Part shown: positions 46,901-56,170 of the stretch, one piece after another
Position numbering within the stretch: position 1 is the stretch's first letter
Layout: every line of letters starts with the position of its first letter
NCBI RefSeq assembly: GCF_004346095.1
Contig: NZ_SLZV01000011.1
Coordinates: 1 to 64,000 of the forward strand
Source: Faecalimonas umbilicata
GTDB taxonomy: Bacteria > Bacillota > Clostridia > Lachnospirales > Lachnospiraceae
Direction of reading: 5' to 3'
Length of the DNA stretch: 64,000 bases
Notes under the pieces: generated by a model
Seen by the model: the letters and a program-made list of their open reading frames with translations, nothing else
The model's database searches: none
Told to the model about the DNA's origin: nothing
Translations under genes and position numbers: made by a program

Positions 46901-48203
46901 TCTTCTCACAAATCGGCTGCATAGTATCGATGCGGAGAAAAAACTAGACTATAACTTCTGGCATGATGCACTAACCGGCCTTTACAATCTTGCAAGTTTT
47001 TCTTCTTATACTAAAAAACGGCACTTTGAAGAACTCTCCTCCGTAGGGCTTGTGCTTGCGGATATCAATGGTTTCAAACAGATTAATAATACGATGGGAT
47101 ATTCCTTTGGCAATCAGGTACTTTTGGACACTGCTCGTGTTTTTCGAGAATATTTCCCAGATGCCTATCACTTCCGTCTCAGCGGAAATGAATTTTGTAT
47201 TATCTGCGAAAATGCTTCCGGCAAATATTTTTATCAACAGATTTCACTATTACAGGCAGATCCCATCGTTCTGAGACATGACGGAATTTCCTTTGGCTAC
47301 CACTGGATGCAAAAAGAAGTAGATTTTTCCATACTCAAATCTCTTGCAGAAGATTCGATGATGGAAGAAAAGCAAAAATATTACATGGAAACACCTTATT
47401 TTGCCAAACGGCATCGTCCTACTATCCTGCAACAAACATTGCGCGACTTAAAAGAAGAACGATTCCTCATCTATCTTCAACCCAAAGTAGATCTCTCCTC
47501 AAGAAAACTTATCGGAGCTGAAGCATTGATCCGGTATCGCCACGAGGAACGTGGCTTGATAGCACCTGATTTTTTTATTCCACCACTAGAAAAAGAGCAC
47601 CTAATCCGCTATATCGATCTATTTGTTTTAGAACAAGCATGCCGTCTTCTCAGACGCTGGCAACAGGAAGGACGTAAAACATTTCCTATTTCCATCAATT
47701 TTTCTAGAATTACACTGATGGAAGAAGAAATCCTTCCTTCTCTGCTTGAACTGGTACACACTTACCAAATTTCACCTTCTTTGATCCAAATTGAAATCAC
47801 CGAGACGATCGAAGAGAAAGATCGCGATGTTCTCCTGACACTCAGCTACCAGCTGCGGCAGGCCGGATTCACAATTGCCCTCGATGATTTCGGCACAAAA
47901 TATACAAACTTGTCCATTCTCACCTACATGGATTTTGACGTTCTAAAACTTGACCGCAGTCTAATTCAGACACTGTGTTTCAGAGCATCTAATCAGACGA
48001 TCATCAAGCATGTAATTCAAATGTGCAAAGAACTTCCGGTAGAAGTCATCGCTGAGGGCATCGAAAATGAAGAACAGGCAGCACTCCTTACCTCTATGGG
48101 ATGTCCTTCTGCACAGGGATACTTATTTGGAGCACCGATGCCCATTTCCGAATTCGAATCCAGATTCATGCCGGCAGAAACAGATTTCAAAACCTCGCCA
48201 TAG
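43950..48203 (+). CDS. Large PAS-GGDEF-PAS/GAF-GGDEF(degenerate)-EAL c-di-GMP protein
   Basis: A cytoplasmic-looking protein of 1417 residues without membrane spans. Several PAS-like modules occupy about 1-520. An active-looking diguanylate cyclase follows (RLDPLTKLYN at about 535, GGDEF at 612-616) with an RxxD inhibitory site five residues before GGDEF (RSDD). A PAS-like module with CPFC and a GAF-like region comes next (about 720-1010). A second GGDEF domain is degenerate (SGNEF, about 1078-1082). A C-terminal EAL phosphodiesterase has EAL at about 1191, LDDFGTKYTN and AEGIENEEQ. It probably makes and breaks c-di-GMP in response to several small-molecule inputs. AAAGGCAGGG precedes the ATG. 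Confidence 0.93.
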   Translation: MTDHQISSLSSLLHQDLFEFLKGSISGGLLCGYTGEGFPFHFISDQLLHLLGFESREEYCTFIKNKLINGIHPDDREYTTDTVLSALNEDQTYEIKYRMLKKDGSFIWVIGQGKKFFHKNSEFVASICLDITDTIELQQELSELTQNIPGGVCKILMDQDFTLLYGNDSFYQLYGYTSAEMQTQLGNKLIATILPEDATSIMEIIERTYRSQESHFEFEQRIFHKDGSIRYLLTNGAFSHSRKGVPTLNCVIIDITKRRLSEQELAINEERFRIAVTQTQSVIFDYHIQKKQVVHSKETMHLYGLPEIMNDVPESFVRSKIIPRKHAAAFLSMYREIQQGSPHSSCTVEILAADGKYYWNTITMTTVFNGQHKPVRAIGVVENITQHKEMEYAYLKEETYRRALLADTLFYAEINLTEGIIDTLSEMNTQELMEHLCRSYDQYLRVEGIKNIHREDYPKFLETFSRKNLLANYANGIQELKLEYRHLTNFGKTCWVETTAHMMKDPVSGDIRCLLYLHDIDAAKRERLTLENASRLDPLTKLYNKGAAETLIRSQLEASSPDACHAFIIIDLDHFKKINDLHGHACGDKVLKETAKRIQQHFRSDDIIGRIGGDEFIAFIKNIPSKDFLIQKLEKLRYTVVPFRGILTYSMGICLTSNYGFDFEVLYEKADIALYHSKARGRNCFTFYTSVMHLPEQNGITRSEIVMEPEDSAWSEEIFHALIENLEDITYLSDPYTYELLYVSPQVRDILGLSGNDPIGKKCYEVLQGEHKPCPFCTNHLLDQKPVIWEHHHRLLNRDYLLKDKFITWNHRKVRMELAIDITDLKLNGIQQRFSIALTEYASLLESLSGTKEILQGTAQTLGKFYQADDVCLIHPTHTGNSYHFKCLWHYENSISQSALVQLTQIEKYAFIQDLFYTNDIIHIPDIEMLRPNYPEEMRLLERYEIRQMLGFSFSAEHPKNACLILSNPHTCGNELHFLRLVCHLLTNRLHSIDAEKKLDYNFWHDALTGLYNLASFSSYTKKRHFEELSSVGLVLADINGFKQINNTMGYSFGNQVLLDTARVFREYFPDAYHFRLSGNEFCIICENASGKYFYQQISLLQADPIVLRHDGISFGYHWMQKEVDFSILKSLAEDSMMEEKQKYYMETPYFAKRHRPTILQQTLRDLKEERFLIYLQPKVDLSSRKLIGAEALIRYRHEERGLIAPDFFIPPLEKEHLIRYIDLFVLEQACRLLRRWQQEGRKTFPISINFSRITLMEEEILPSLLELVHTYQISPSLIQIEITETIEEKDRDVLLTLSYQLRQAGFTIALDDFGTKYTNLSILTYMDFDVLKLDRSLIQTLCFRASNQTIIKHVIQMCKELPVEVIAEGIENEEQAALLTSMGCPSAQGYLFGAPMPISEFESRFMPAETDFKTSP

Positions 48204-48257
48204 AAAAAGGAGGGATGGTCCGACTTTGCATCTGCATTGTCCGCCATCCCTCTTTTT
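48204..48257. terminator. Bidirectional terminator
   Basis: AAAAAGGAGGGATGG pairs with CCATCCCTCTTTTT around a 24-base loop, between the convergent ends of the c-di-GMP gene and rnhA. Confidence 0.85.
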
Positions 48258-48265
48258 CTAACTCT

Positions 48266-48742
48266 TTACAAAACCCCTTCATCTATCATAAGATCCGTCC
48301 CATCTGCCGCAGTCGTCGCCAGTGTGTCACATCTCTCGTTCTGCGGATGTCCATCATGTCCTTTCACCCAGATAAAAGTAACTTGATGTTGTTCCTTGGC
48401 TGTCAGAAGCCGTTTCCACAAATCCACGTTTTTGACCGGCTCATTTTTCCCGCGCTTCCAGCCTTTCTTGATCCATCCATCGATCCAGTGTTGATTAAAC
48501 GCATCCACCACATATTTGGAATCCGAATACAACTCAACACTGCACGGACGGTTCAGCGCTTCTAATCCTTTGATCACCGCCATCAGCTCCATCCGGTTGT
48601 TCGTTGTCCTTCTGTAACCACCGGACAGTTCTCTTGTATGTAACTCTCCTTTTCTATCTACATACTCGAGCACAGTTCCGTATCCTCCCGGTCCGTCCGG
48701 ATTTCCTCTGGCTGCCCCATCTGTATAAATCTTTACATGCAT
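48266..48742 (-). CDS. rnhA: Ribonuclease HI
   Basis: A 158-residue enzyme that cuts RNA in RNA-DNA hybrids. The metal-binding carboxylates are in [12 protein letters not shown] (Asp), [15 protein letters not shown] (Glu) and [13 protein letters not shown] (Asp), with the last Asp in the C-terminal [16 protein letters not shown] is the usual His-bearing loop. CAGGAGG precedes the ATG. Its start overlaps the MutS-like gene by 10 bases. Confidence 0.95.
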   Translation of the reverse strand: MHVKIYTDGAARGNPDGPGGYGTVLEYVDRKGELHTRELSGGYRRTTNNRMELMAVIKGLEALNRPCSVELYSDSKYVVDAFNQHWIDGWIKKGWKRGKNEPVKNVDLWKRLLTAKEQHQVTFIWVKGHDGHPQNERCDTLATTAADGTDLMIDEGVL

Positions 48743-50448
48743 ATTCTTTCCTCCTGTCTGGTCCAGTTCCCCGTTGCTAAAAATTCTTCTGCCATTTTCT
48801 CTGCCTCATCTGTAATCCGATCTTCATATCCGATCAACCGAAGAAGTTTGATCGCATTGCGTGATACCGCTCTCCCCTTTTGCAGACAATAATCAAACAG
48901 GATATCCTCATCCATGATCGTCTCCTGAAAATGATAATTGTCATAGCAGTTCTCCAGCAGATGTGTCAATTCAATATCATGTGTTGCCGCAAAACAAATC
49001 ACACCTTCTTTTGCAAGACTTTTCAAGATCTGTGCGGAAGCCGCGATTCGCTCGACAGTGTTCGTTCCACGCAGTACCTCATCCACAAAACACAGCATCG
49101 GAACATCCTCGTTTACATGATTTAAAATCCTTTTCAATGATTTGATTTCCACAATGTAGTAGCTTTCATTCCCCTGCAAGTTGTCACGCAGAGCCATCGA
49201 AGAATAGATCTGAAAAAACGGCGCTTCATATTTTGCCGCCGGGCAGGTAAAAATCGTCTGCGCCAGCACCGTATTGATTGCCACGGTCTTTAAGAAAGTA
49301 GATTTTCCAGATGCATTGGATCCAGTCAGAAGAATCCCTCGGTGCGCTATAACAGAATTTGCCACCGGATCTGCCAGCAGTGGATGATATACATTTTCCA
49401 GACAGATTTCCGCCTTCTTTCCTTCTGTAAAATTCGGTTTCTCATAATAAGGAAGAAATGTACGGAAAGATGCCGCACTGATCATACTGTCCAAATATCC
49501 GATAATTTGGATCACTTCTTCAATTTTCCCTCTATGTTTTTCTGCCATTTCCAGCATCGAATTGAATTTGATCAAATCAATATGAAACAACATCCGGATA
49601 TAATCAAGTACTGCATCGACCATCGATCCAGTCGCACCTCTCCCTGCCACAAGCACATGGGAATGTTTTAGAAATACATTCATTTCTTCCCGAATCTTAT
49701 GTAGCCTGTCAAGATAAAACTGTAGTTCCGGGATTTTTTCCTTCCCCAATGCCTCTGCTGCCCGAAGAACCCGGATCAGATAAGAAAAGGTGGCGATATA
49801 TGGTTCAATCTCACTTTTTCTCACAAAATAACTTTTGATATTCCAAACTGCCGCCGCTATAAGCAAGATCATCCCAACCCCGGGAGCTGCCAGCAGCGCA
49901 CCGACTCCGACAGCAATCGCTGCAATTGCCAGATAATGTCTGCTGTTTTTTTCACGTCTGACATCCTCCAGACGGTCAATATAATCGCTCACAGAATATT
50001 TCGGCATTCCTCCGATCTCATAGAACAGATATTGCAGGCGGAGTCTCTCTTCCTCATTTTTGGTGAAAAACTCCATCAGGCGATCTCGTTCCTTCAATTT
50101 CTCTTCCGAAAGCACCGGAGTCCGCAGAAGATAATACAGATACTCTGCTCCCACCGAGGAAGTTGTATGATCCATCACCTGATAGACCTCATCCAAATCC
50201 AGATCGTTCCATGTAATATCATCTACATACGGCTCTGTGATTTTTCCCTTTCGCAGCAGCTGCTGAAAATAATGAGAAATGGACTCATACTTTGTACGGT
50301 CATATTCTTTCTCCGAAGCAGTACCCCACGCTTCTTTCCATGTGTTCTTTAAATATCGCTCTCTTCTCTTGGCATTTGCCGCAATCTGATACAAAAATAC
50401 TATGATCAGCACAAAAATGATCAAAAGCAATAAAATATCCTGTCCCAT
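48733..50448 (-). CDS. Membrane-anchored MutS-like ATPase
   Basis: A 571-residue protein with a membrane span at the N-terminus (about 4-22) and a hydrophobic pair in the middle (about 150-190). The C-terminal half is a MutS domain V ATPase: Walker [35 protein letters not shown], Walker [13 protein letters not shown] and the signature [12 protein letters not shown]. It lacks the mismatch-recognition domain I and the Smr domain of MutS2, so classical mismatch repair is unlikely. The role is unknown; co-transcription with rnhA hints at nucleic-acid structure processing. Confidence 0.85.
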   Translation of the reverse strand: MGQDILLLLIIFVLIIVFLYQIAANAKRRERYLKNTWKEAWGTASEKEYDRTKYESISHYFQQLLRKGKITEPYVDDITWNDLDLDEVYQVMDHTTSSVGAEYLYYLLRTPVLSEEKLKERDRLMEFFTKNEEERLRLQYLFYEIGGMPKYSVSDYIDRLEDVRREKNSRHYLAIAAIAVGVGALLAAPGVGMILLIAAAVWNIKSYFVRKSEIEPYIATFSYLIRVLRAAEALGKEKIPELQFYLDRLHKIREEMNVFLKHSHVLVAGRGATGSMVDAVLDYIRMLFHIDLIKFNSMLEMAEKHRGKIEEVIQIIGYLDSMISAASFRTFLPYYEKPNFTEGKKAEICLENVYHPLLADPVANSVIAHRGILLTGSNASGKSTFLKTVAINTVLAQTIFTCPAAKYEAPFFQIYSSMALRDNLQGNESYYIVEIKSLKRILNHVNEDVPMLCFVDEVLRGTNTVERIAASAQILKSLAKEGVICFAATHDIELTHLLENCYDNYHFQETIMDEDILFDYCLQKGRAVSRNAIKLLRLIGYEDRITDEAEKMAEEFLATGNWTRQEERICM

Positions 50449-50522
50449 ACTACCCCTCCTTCCTTCTCTCTACAAACAGATCCTGCTTTTTCTATGCTGT
50501 TCTCAGACAGTTTTTACTTTCC

Positions 50523-51251
50523 CTACGCTTCTTCTGGCAAAATGACTTCTTCCCCTTTGCCGCTGACACACCAAAATCTTGTTTTCTCATGTGTCTGTCC
50601 ATAAGTTTCCACATACTGTTTCGCCAGCGCATACTCCTCCCACAGATGCATCGGAACCGCAAACTGCACTGGGATTTCCAATAGAAAATGCTCCATTCCA
50701 AGGGCATATGCATCTTCCTGCCTTGGATCCAGTACAAGAAATGCTGCATCGATCGTCTTCCCTGACAATGCTTCTTTCAATTTTCCGATCTCTGACTGGT
50801 ATCTTTCCTTCATTGTTTCGTTGTACAATGTAGATTCTTCTTCCCAGTGCCACCAGTTCAGATCCCCTGCATGATAAAAAAGTTTTCCTTCGCACGACAC
50901 AAGAAATGCGACTCCTTCATCTGTGGAACGGAATGTTTCTATTACACAATTTCCAATTGTCTCTGTCTGATTCGGTGCGATTCTTGTCAAATCGGATCTG
51001 CAAATCTCACTTGCATCATATGACGCTTCAGAAATATCATCGGATAAAATGTATTGGATTTTTGGATACTGCTCTGTCCACCGAAAGATTTCCTTGGAAA
51101 AATGATCATAATGTCTGTGGCTTGCAAACACATAGATTGTTTTCTCCGGATCCCAAAGTGGAAGTTCCCCCTGATAATAATCAAATACAAGTACGCTGTG
51201 CTCCAGCTCCACCGCAAAGCAGCTATGAGAAATATAAGTAATCTTTACCAT
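50523..51251 (-). CDS. MBL-fold metallohydrolase
   Basis: A 242-residue metallo-beta-lactamase-fold protein. ITYISHSCFAVE at the N-terminus and the metal motif SHRHYDHFSKE (His45, His47, Asp49, His50) are clear. LFYHAGDLNWWHW holds further ligands. It resembles UlaG-like/YycJ-type hydrolases, substrate unknown. The start at 51251 is supported by AAGGAAG and by a 7-base overlap with the cobA-hemD end. Last gene of the siroheme cluster. Confidence 0.86.
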   Translation of the reverse strand: MVKITYISHSCFAVELEHSVLVFDYYQGELPLWDPEKTIYVFASHRHYDHFSKEIFRWTEQYPKIQYILSDDISEASYDASEICRSDLTRIAPNQTETIGNCVIETFRSTDEGVAFLVSCEGKLFYHAGDLNWWHWEEESTLYNETMKERYQSEIGKLKEALSGKTIDAAFLVLDPRQEDAYALGMEHFLLEIPVQFAVPMHLWEEYALAKQYVETYGQTHEKTRFWCVSGKGEEVILPEEA

Positions 51252-52771
51252 GTCTTCTTCCTTTCTTTTGCAAGCGCCACCATTGCCTCCAGTGTCGGCT
51301 GCTCTGCCATAAATGTCTGTATGCCATAGTGATCCGCTGCTGCCTTTGTCTGTTTCCCGATACAAAGCGCCTGTACTTTGGAAAAATCAAGCCCTTTTGC
51401 CGCCTGTGCAAAACCTCTTACTGTTGATGCACTTGTAAACATCACATAATCGGTCTTCCCCTGCTCAAATTCTTCCTGGTAATTGATAAATCCATATGCC
51501 TCATAATGCGTATCGTAAATCGGAAGATCTTCTATGACTGCCTCGCTTCTCTTTTGAATCTCACGGATCAACTCCGGATTTCCAATCTTTGCCCGCGGAA
51601 TCAAAATATGTTCATCAGAAAGTACCTCCCCAAGTGCTGCTCCAAGGTGCTCTCCATCATAAATCTCCGGCATCAGATCCGCATACATTCCATGTGCTTC
51701 CAACGCGCGCGCAGTTCCACTTCCAATCACCGCGATCCGGAGGTGAGAAAGGCTTCGCACATCCACGCGATACTGCCGCAAGGCGTTCCAGAACACTTCT
51801 ACACCGGTCGGACTGGTAAACACGATCCACTGGTATTTCTGGATGTGAAAAAGCACCTGCGAAACTCTTTCGTTTTCCACCTCCGGCACAATGCGGATTG
51901 CAGGCGCTTCCAACACCTCCGCCCCTTCTTCCCGCAACATTCCTGCCAGACGGCTGCTCTGCTCCTTCGGTCTTGTCACCATGATTTTCATTCCTGCCAA
52001 TGGTCGTTTATCATACCATTCCAATGATCTGCAGGCACATACCTCTCCCACAACAATAATCGCAGGAGTCTGAATCTTTGCCTCTTTTGCAAGTGTTTCT
52101 AAAGTTTCCAAGGTGCCTGTGATCTTCCGCTGTCTTGCTGTCGTTCCCCGCTCCAAAATTGCCGCAGGTGTCTGCGGATCCATTCCCTCCCGGATTAGAT
52201 TTGCGCATAAAAACGGCAGTGTAGAGACTCCCATCAGAAACACCAGCGTTCCTTTCACACCTGCCAGTTCCCGAAATGGAATCTCGTCCGGCTCATGCCC
52301 TTCCTTTTTATGTGCCGTAATAATATGCAGCGAAGAAGCAGCATCCCGGTGTGTGACCGGAATTCCCTGATATGCAGGAACCGATACTGCCGATGTCACT
52401 CCCGGAACAATTTCAAACGGAATTCCCGCCTTCTTTAGTTCTTCCGCCTCCTCCGCGCCGCGCCCGAACACAAACGGATCGCCGCCTTTTAAACGGACAA
52501 CCTTTTTCCCTTCCATTGCTTCTCTTACGAGAATCTGGTTGATTTCACTTTGTCTCACCCGGTGATTCCCAGAATGTTTTCCTACATCAATATATTCTGC
52601 ATGTTCTGCCCCATAAGTAAGCACACCCTGTCCTGCAAGTCTGTCATAGACAATGACATCTGCTTCCGAAAGCAGACGTTTCCCTTTGACAGTCAGAAGT
52701 TCTTGATCCGACGGTCCTGCTCCGACAAGCCATACTTTCCCCTGCTTCTTAGTGTTTTGTTCGTAATTCAT
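51245..52771 (-). CDS. cobA-hemD: Uroporphyrinogen-III C-methyltransferase/uroporphyrinogen-III synthase fusion
   Basis: A 508-residue bifunctional protein. The N-terminal SAM-dependent methyltransferase (about 12-250) shows KVWLVGAGPSDQELLTVKG and VVRLKGGDPFVFGRGAEE. The C-terminal HemD domain (about 260-505) closes hydroxymethylbilane to uroporphyrinogen III. Together they take hydroxymethylbilane to precorrin-2. The start is ATG 52771, preceded by GGGAG inside hemC; the two genes overlap by 23 bases. HemD is poorly conserved and is assigned mainly from length, position and the family fusion. Confidence 0.92.
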   Translation of the reverse strand: MNYEQNTKKQGKVWLVGAGPSDQELLTVKGKRLLSEADVIVYDRLAGQGVLTYGAEHAEYIDVGKHSGNHRVRQSEINQILVREAMEGKKVVRLKGGDPFVFGRGAEEAEELKKAGIPFEIVPGVTSAVSVPAYQGIPVTHRDAASSLHIITAHKKEGHEPDEIPFRELAGVKGTLVFLMGVSTLPFLCANLIREGMDPQTPAAILERGTTARQRKITGTLETLETLAKEAKIQTPAIIVVGEVCACRSLEWYDKRPLAGMKIMVTRPKEQSSRLAGMLREEGAEVLEAPAIRIVPEVENERVSQVLFHIQKYQWIVFTSPTGVEVFWNALRQYRVDVRSLSHLRIAVIGSGTARALEAHGMYADLMPEIYDGEHLGAALGEVLSDEHILIPRAKIGNPELIREIQKRSEAVIEDLPIYDTHYEAYGFINYQEEFEQGKTDYVMFTSASTVRGFAQAAKGLDFSKVQALCIGKQTKAAADHYGIQTFMAEQPTLEAMVALAKERKKTW

Positions 52772-53627
52772 CCGCAAGCTCCCATCCTAAATGTGCTGAC
52801 GCCCGGACCTCTGCCCGCTTCGTCGCAATTACATAGTTTCCTGTATCTTCTTCATAATATAAGCCAGTCAGAACCAATTCATCCTGTTGTATTCTTCCAT
52901 ATGCCGCCACCGGAGAACTGCACCCGCCATCCAGCCTTCGCACAAATGCCCGCTCATTTTCAGCGATCACTTCCATTTCCTCAGGCTGAAGTTCTTTCAC
53001 AAGTTCCCGCATCTCTTCTCTTCCCTGCACGACAAGAATCCCCTGCCCTGCTGCCGGAAGAATCTCTTCCGGAGAAAAATACCGCTCGATCCTCTCTTCG
53101 AGTCCGAGTCGCTTTAATCCTGCTGCCGCAAGCACAAGGACATCATATTGTCCGCTGTCCAGTTTCTGAAGTCGTGTCTGGATATTACCTCGGATCCCTC
53201 TGACTTCTGCATCCGGGTATAACTTCTGTAGCTGTATCCTTCTCCGGAAACTTGAACACCCGATCACACCCTGACCATTCCAGTTTTCTTTTCCTTTTGC
53301 AGGCACAAGTACATCCCGCGGATCCTCTCTCCTGGAATATGCAAGAATCGGAAGTTCCTCTGGTGTCTCCATCGGCATATCTTTCAGACAGTGCACCGCC
53401 AGATCAATTTCCCCATCTAAAAGTGCGCGATCCAGTTCTTTTACAAAAAGTCCTTTCCCTCCGATCTGATCCAGACTTCTGTCAAGAATCTTATCTCCGG
53501 TCGTTTTCATCGTCACCAATTCTATCTCTAACTGCGGATGTAACTTTTTTAGTTCCTGTATGATCATCTCCGACTGTACTACTGCCAGCTTACTCTCTCT
53601 ACTGCCTACTCTGATTTTTCTCTTCAT
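52749..53627 (-). CDS. hemC: Hydroxymethylbilane synthase (porphobilinogen deaminase)
   Basis: A 292-residue enzyme that polymerises four porphobilinogens. It shows IRVGSRESKLAVVQSEMI, the substrate-binding CSSFRRRIQLQKLYPDAEVR and NIQTRLQKL. The dipyrromethane cofactor Cys is in RLDGGCSSPVAAYG. TTTGGAGATG precedes the ATG; the start overlaps the precorrin-2 dehydrogenase gene by 29 bases. hemA, hemL and hemB are not in the window. Confidence 0.96.
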   Translation of the reverse strand: MKRKIRVGSRESKLAVVQSEMIIQELKKLHPQLEIELVTMKTTGDKILDRSLDQIGGKGLFVKELDRALLDGEIDLAVHCLKDMPMETPEELPILAYSRREDPRDVLVPAKGKENWNGQGVIGCSSFRRRIQLQKLYPDAEVRGIRGNIQTRLQKLDSGQYDVLVLAAAGLKRLGLEERIERYFSPEEILPAAGQGILVVQGREEMRELVKELQPEEMEVIAENERAFVRRLDGGCSSPVAAYGRIQQDELVLTGLYYEEDTGNYVIATKRAEVRASAHLGWELADELRTKH

Positions 53628-54093
53628 GTTCCATCTCCAAAACTTTTCTTATCCTTGCTGCCGTCTCTGCAACCTTCCTGTGATCACTTCCATCTCCCGT
53701 AATTCCCACCACAAGTTCCTCCTGGACTGCCACTGCCGGAAAATAGAAATCACAATCGGTTCTGTCCGTTGCAGTATTCGCCAGAATCTTCCGCTTACGG
53801 CACAGCATACAAATCTCATGATTTAGCTTTTTTACATTTGTCGCCGCCAGCACCAGAAAAAATGCTTCTGTCAGATCACTCTCTTCAAATGCTTTTTCTT
53901 CTAATACAATTTTCCCTTCAGATACAAGCAGATGAAATGCCTCCTTTTGTTCTTTCGGGATCTCTTTTGCAATCACCTTGATGCGCGCACGAAACTGCAA
54001 CAATGTCTGCACCCTCCGGAGTGCAATCTTCCCTGCCCCGACTACGAGGATATGCTTTCCTTCTATATCTATAAACATTGGAAAATAACTCAT
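53599..54093 (-). CDS. Precorrin-2 dehydrogenase (SirC/Met8-like)
   Basis: A 164-residue NAD+-dependent enzyme that oxidises precorrin-2 to sirohydrochlorin. The N-terminal FPMFIDIEGKHILVVGAGKI is the CysG-type Rossmann start, with ATNVKKLNHEI and TDRTDCDFYFPA as further family segments. It lacks the C-terminal extension of bifunctional Met8/CysG, so iron insertion probably needs another chelatase. CAGGAGAAG precedes the ATG. First of the three siroheme genes, 45 bases behind yqeB. Confidence 0.92.
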   Translation of the reverse strand: MSYFPMFIDIEGKHILVVGAGKIALRRVQTLLQFRARIKVIAKEIPKEQKEAFHLLVSEGKIVLEEKAFEESDLTEAFFLVLAATNVKKLNHEICMLCRKRKILANTATDRTDCDFYFPAVAVQEELVVGITGDGSDHRKVAETAARIRKVLEMEHEEKNQSRQ

Positions 54094-54138
54094 TTTGCTT
54101 CTCCTGTTCTCCCTTTTCGCGCAATTTCCCTTTGGATG

Positions 54139-54987
54139 TCATGCATCAAGTGCCCTGTTTCTATTTTCTGCAATCTGCTTTCTTCCACGGAGGATTGCCT
54201 CAAGGACACCACCTCCGACCGCTCTTGCTTTATCAGAAATCGTAAAGCAGTAAGCGTATTCCCTGCGCGCATCAATATCCCCGCACTTCATTCCTTTTGA
54301 TACAACAATTCCTTCCGGGAGCATCCCACGGATCATTCCACTCATCTGTGCATAGACCGGATTCTTTCCGCACATTGCCACAAGCTGTCCTTTCTCTACG
54401 CAATCACCAATCTCTGCCTTCGGTTCAAATCTTCCTTCCCCGGAAGCACAGATCAACCGCTCCTTTGCATAACCTGCAATCATCCCCGGCACTCCAGTAT
54501 TCGGAATTGCCGCTCCTTCTGTGATCACTCTTCCAAGATCATGTCCCCGCTTTGTTTCCACGACAAAATGACAGTCCATCCCGGCTGTAAATCCAGGACC
54601 GACTCCGATAACAATGGGAGCATCCTCCAGCTTCGTTCCAAGATTTTTCTTTGCAAGGATCGCATCTACCTCCACATCTGGCTGATACCAGTCCATATGC
54701 ACACAAGTCGGATCTGTGATGACCGGGACTTTCTGCTGCTCCAGACAGCTTTCCAGCGCTTCTTTTGTCGATACGCACTTTGCAATAATTCCTTCCACCT
54801 CGGCTTCAGACTCATAGACGGCTCTGGAAAACGCCACGTATCTGCGGATTGTCGTCGGCTCACCGGTCTCTGTCATGATCACCTGAAATCCACTGTGATA
54901 TAAGCGAACTGCGATCCCACTTGCCAGATCTCCCGCCCCTTTGATCAACACACGAAGCGGACGCTCTCCTTCTATGAATTTTTTCAT
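54139..54987 (-). CDS. yqeB: YqeB, selenium-dependent molybdenum hydroxylase maturation protein
   Basis: A 282-residue member of the EF2563/YqeB family, named for co-occurrence with selenium-dependent molybdenum hydroxylases. The Rossmann-like start VLIKGAGDLASGIAVRL and the core GVGPGFTAGMDCHFVVETKR with NTGVPGMIAGYAKERL are visible. The biochemical step is not established. ATG 54987 was preferred over GTG 54999 because GGAGTG lies 9 bases before it; it overlaps mogA by 4 bases. Confidence 0.9.
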   Translation of the reverse strand: MKKFIEGERPLRVLIKGAGDLASGIAVRLYHSGFQVIMTETGEPTTIRRYVAFSRAVYESEAEVEGIIAKCVSTKEALESCLEQQKVPVITDPTCVHMDWYQPDVEVDAILAKKNLGTKLEDAPIVIGVGPGFTAGMDCHFVVETKRGHDLGRVITEGAAIPNTGVPGMIAGYAKERLICASGEGRFEPKAEIGDCVEKGQLVAMCGKNPVYAQMSGMIRGMLPEGIVVSKGMKCGDIDARREYAYCFTISDKARAVGGGVLEAILRGRKQIAENRNRALDA

Positions 54988-55478
54988 TTTCTCGCACACT
55001 CCGCAGTCTGTCCAGTCAAAATCTCCACGCCGTGAATCACTTCCTCCAAAATCTCCTCAAGGCTTTCCTCTACCGCCTTGGGACTTCCCGGCAGATTGAT
55101 GATCAATGTCTCCTTCCGGATCCCTGCCACCGCGCGGGAAAGCATTGCACGTTTCGTATACTTCATACTTGCCGCACGCATTGCTTCCGGAATCCCCGGA
55201 ACAAGCCGTTCACAAATATCAGTTGTCGCCTCCGGTGTACAGTCTGTCTTGGAAAATCCCGTTCCACCGGTTGTCAGTATCAGATCTGCCATCTGGCTAT
55301 CCGCGATCACCGCCATCACTTTTGCAAGTGTCTCTCTGTCATCCGGCAGAATCTTTTTGAATGTGACCTCCATTCCGGCTTCTTCCACAATCTCACAGAT
55401 TTTCGCTCCGCTGATGTCTTCCCGCTTCCCTGCATATCCAGTTGTACTGGCTGTAATTACAGCAACTCTTATTTTCAT
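54984..55478 (-). CDS. mogA: MogA/MoaB-family molybdopterin adenylyltransferase
   Basis: A 164-residue MoCF-biosynthesis fold protein that adenylylates molybdopterin before molybdate insertion. DLILTTGGTGFSKTDCTPEA is the nucleotide and substrate signature; PGSPKAVEESLEEIL is the C-terminal PGSP motif. GAGGAGG precedes the ATG. It is in operon with yqeB, as expected for a molybdenum enzyme maturation unit. Confidence 0.92.
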   Translation of the reverse strand: MKIRVAVITASTTGYAGKREDISGAKICEIVEEAGMEVTFKKILPDDRETLAKVMAVIADSQMADLILTTGGTGFSKTDCTPEATTDICERLVPGIPEAMRAASMKYTKRAMLSRAVAGIRKETLIINLPGSPKAVEESLEEILEEVIHGVEILTGQTAECARK

Positions 55479-55609
55479 CTGAACTCCTCCTCACTTTTCT
55501 ATCGATTCTATATCTATATAAATATCACGATTGCTTTCGTGATTTTTCTATTTTTCAAATACTTTTATGTTCTTTTTCCATTCTCTCTTTGTTCACGAGA
55601 ACTCCCAAT

Positions 55610-56122
55610 CTATATCACATAACTATGGCAGGTCATCGTTCTGCCCAGTCTCTCAAAATACATCGTATAATCTTCAAAATAGGTGTAACCACATTTTCTG
55701 ATCAATGCGTTGGATGCCAGATTATCTGTAAATGCATCCGCAAAGCAATAATCATACTCCTGCTTAATCTTTTTTGTCCAAAACCGGAGCAGTTCTGTGC
55801 CGTATCCCTGCATATGGTATTCCTTTCCCAGAACAAATCCGACTCCTGCACACTTTTTTCCTTTATAAGGCTCTTCTTCCATCTTTTCAGGAAAAATACG
55901 AAAATAGCCAATCACCTTCTGGTCCAGAAGGATTGCAATTCCATTCTCATCTTCCACTAAATTTTGAAAAAACTCATGAAACTCCTCCTCTGATCCCAGC
56001 GCCTGATATCCGGCAGGCTCTGCGATCAATGGATCCGATAAAATGGCATGCAGCGCTGCCCCATCGCTCTCTGTAATTTTTCGATAATGAAGTCTTTCTG
56101 AAGATATCTCCTTTTCTATCAT
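55610..56122 (-). CDS. GNAT-family acetyltransferase (RimJ-like)
   Basis: A 170-residue GNAT domain with the opening SERLHYRKITESDGAALHAI and the acetyl-CoA loop FVLGKEYHMQGYGTELLRFW (about 91-110). ADAFTDNLASNALIRKCGY closes the fold, as in RimJ/RimL-like enzymes. AAAGGGGAGA precedes the ATG. It sits between the MocA-YqeC fusion gene and mogA; the target is unknown, and no link with molybdenum metabolism is visible beyond position. Confidence 0.85.
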   Translation of the reverse strand: MIEKEISSERLHYRKITESDGAALHAILSDPLIAEPAGYQALGSEEEFHEFFQNLVEDENGIAILLDQKVIGYFRIFPEKMEEEPYKGKKCAGVGFVLGKEYHMQGYGTELLRFWTKKIKQEYDYCFADAFTDNLASNALIRKCGYTYFEDYTMYFERLGRTMTCHSYVI

Positions 56123-56170
56123 ACTCTTTCTCCCCTTTGCAAATTTAAACGGAAAATGACTGCCCAGTCT

